Of a stretch of DNA of 64,000 nt, positions 62,624 through 64,000 are shown piece by piece. The DNA is from Solidesulfovibrio carbinoliphilus subsp. oakridgensis (GTDB lineage Bacteria; Desulfobacterota; Desulfovibrionia; Desulfovibrionales; Desulfovibrionaceae): positions 744,001 to 808,000 of the forward strand of contig NZ_CM001368.1 in the NCBI RefSeq assembly GCF_000177215.2, in the 5' to 3' direction. The notes below the pieces were generated by a model. The model made no database searches and had not been told where the DNA came from. It was given only the letters and a program-made list of their open reading frames with translations. Position 1 is the first letter of the stretch. Each line of letters opens with the position of its first letter. The translations under genes and the position numbers were made by a program.

Positions 62624-64000
62624 ATGCATTCCCGAAAAACGTTCCGCAAAACCCTCGTCCTTGGCATCGACGGCCTGGACCCGGGCCTGACCCGCCGCCT
62701 GATGGGACAGGGGCACCTGCCGCACCTGGAGAAGCTTTCGCAAAAAGGCGTCATGTCCGATCTTTTGACCGCCAATCCGGCCCAGAGCCCGGTGGCCTGG
62801 ACCTGCCTGGCCACCGGGGCCAATCCCGGCGTCCACGGGATATTCGATTTCATCGTGCGCGATCCGGCCACCTGCCTGCCCCGGCTGTCCCTGACCCGCA
62901 CCGGCCCGGGCGGCCGTCCCGAGCCGGCCTACGACGCCCCGACCTTTTTCGAGGTGGCGGCCAGGGCCGGGCTTCCGGCCACGGCCGTGCGCTGGCCGGT
63001 CACCTATCCGCCGGCCTACGCCGGGGTGAAGGTCCTCTCCGGCCTTGGGGCCCCGGACGTCATGGGGCGGCTTGGCAACTACGTCCAGTATATCGAGGAA
63101 GGGCGGCAGGCCGGCGGCGGGCGGGGCCGATTCGAGACGGTCCGCTTTGCCGACGGCCGGGCCACCGTGTCCGTGAACGGGCCGGTGGCCGTGGTCGCGG
63201 GGAAACGGACGCCGGCCCGGGTCGCCTTGGAGCTATTGCGCGGTGAGGGCAGGCTGGCCTACGTGGTCTGCGGCCAGACGGGACGCCTCGAGGCCGGCCA
63301 GTGGTCGCCCTATCTGACCCTGGACTTCGATCTCGGCCAGGGGCGGCGGGTGTCCGGCGTCACCCGTCTCCTGCCGACGAGTCTCGATCCCCTCGAACTC
63401 TACTGCGGGCCGATCCAGGTCGATCCTCGGAACCCGAGCCTGCCGGTGGCCTCGCCCGCCGGCTATGCGGCCGAACTGGCCCAGGCCCTCGGCGGCTCCT
63501 ATTCCACCCTTGGCATGCCCGAGGAGACCAAGGGCCTGACCGACGGCGTGGTCACGGACGAGGCCTTCCTGACTTTTTGCGAGGAGGTGACCCGGGAACG
63601 GGAGGCCATGCTCGACCACGAGCTGCACCGCTTCCGCGAGGGCCTGCTCTCCGTGGTTTTCGACACCTCCGACCGCATCCAGCACTGCTTCTGGCGGCTG
63701 CACGATCCGGCCCATCCCCTCTATGACGCGGCCGCGGCCAAGCGGCTCGGCCCGGTCATCGAGAACCATCTCGTCCGCATGGACGCCGTGGTCGGCCGGG
63801 CCATGGAGGCGGCCGGCGACGACACGGCCCTTTTCGTCTGTTCCGACCACGGCTTTTGCTCCTACGACCGGTCGGTCAATCTGAACGCCTGGCTGGCCGA
63901 GGCCGGGTATCTGAAACTCAAACCCCACGACCCGGTCGACCCGGGCGAACTCTTCCGCCATGTGGACTGGTCGGCCACCCGGGCCTATGCCCTGGGTTTC
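62624..64000 (+). CDS. Type I phosphodiesterase / alkaline-phosphatase-superfamily protein (3' end outside window)
   Basis: The visible 459 codons begin MHSRKTFRKTLVLGIDGLDP and show the alkaline phosphatase superfamily metal sites: the first Asp in GIDGLDPGL, the nucleophile region TANPAQSPVAWTCLATGANP, FDTSDRIQHCFW, and CSDHGF. These match the type I phosphodiesterase/nucleotide pyrophosphatase group, often of unknown substrate. No signal peptide is evident, so it may be cytoplasmic. It is divergent from opgGH. A Shine-Dalgarno-like AGAAGGGG lies about 13 nt upstream, rather far; the start is chosen by similarity. Confidence 0.85.
   Translation, partial: MHSRKTFRKTLVLGIDGLDPGLTRRLMGQGHLPHLEKLSQKGVMSDLLTANPAQSPVAWTCLATGANPGVHGIFDFIVRDPATCLPRLSLTRTGPGGRPEPAYDAPTFFEVAARAGLPATAVRWPVTYPPAYAGVKVLSGLGAPDVMGRLGNYVQYIEEGRQAGGGRGRFETVRFADGRATVSVNGPVAVVAGKRTPARVALELLRGEGRLAYVVCGQTGRLEAGQWSPYLTLDFDLGQGRRVSGVTRLLPTSLDPLELYCGPIQVDPRNPSLPVASPAGYAAELAQALGGSYSTLGMPEETKGLTDGVVTDEAFLTFCEEVTREREAMLDHELHRFREGLLSVVFDTSDRIQHCFWRLHDPAHPLYDAAAAKRLGPVIENHLVRMDAVVGRAMEAAGDDTALFVCSDHGFCSYDRSVNLNAWLAEAGYLKLKPHDPVDPGELFRHVDWSATRAYALGF

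Overview
The window looks like a chromosomal segment of a sulfate-reducing Desulfovibrionaceae bacterium (Desulfovibrio / Solidesulfovibrio type). The DNA is GC-rich. It carries a complete lactate-to-acetate oxidation locus, pyruvate:ferredoxin oxidoreductase with a Desulfovibrio-type C-terminal tail, [NiFe]-hydrogenase maturation genes (hypC, hypD, hypF), a selenocysteine tRNA, osmoregulated periplasmic glucan genes and an outer-membrane autotransporter. Genus placement is inference from gene content; there is no rRNA gene here. No transposase, integrase, CRISPR array or rRNA was found.

Layout. 1-5.1 kb: 3' part of carA, ddl with an HD-domain gene, a small unknown gene, hypCD and a CYTH-domain gene. 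5.1-8.9 kb: clpS-clpA-aat, an N-degron set. 8.9-10.3 kb: three minus-strand genes (63-aa coiled coil, LOG-family protein, unknown). 10.4-16.3 kb: uvrB, a K+ channel subunit, a DUF3431 gene and ligA in one plus-strand run. 16.3-19.9 kb: Zn-dependent dehydrogenase, a fused RluA/CoaE protein and a rhomboid protease. 20.1-22.6 kb: an AT-richer island with two paralogous CI/LexA-like repressors, both lacking the peptidase serine. 22.6-26.7 kb: hypF, a DUF362 gene and a DJ-1/PfpI protein. 26.9-35.1 kb: two receiver-only response regulators with a beta-helix protein, a DUF255 thioredoxin-like protein, a chemoreceptor, an unknown Cys-cluster protein and a lipoprotein that resembles the chemoreceptor's sensor domain.

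35.2-54.8 kb is the centrepiece. On the minus strand lie a hybrid histidine kinase and a sigma54 response regulator, then a regulatory gap with a near-consensus sigma54 promoter and two inverted 18-bp operator candidates. Then come por, a glcD-type lactate dehydrogenase with its Fe-S partner, an ADP-forming acetyl-CoA synthetase, a DRTGG protein, lactate permease, lutC and a lutB-lutA fusion, ending in a U-tract terminator. Together these import lactate, oxidise it to pyruvate by two possible dehydrogenases, convert pyruvate to acetyl-CoA plus reduced ferredoxin, and make ATP by the ADP-forming route instead of Pta/AckA.

54.9-64 kb: a GDSL-esterase autotransporter, tRNA-Sec, an SRPBCC protein, opgGH and the start of a type I phosphodiesterase-family gene that runs off the window.

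Long stretches without genes are 21805-22618, 33273-33620, 49441-49963, 56794-57242 and 62114-62623. At least five copies of a GC-rich intergenic palindromic repeat are scattered between genes.
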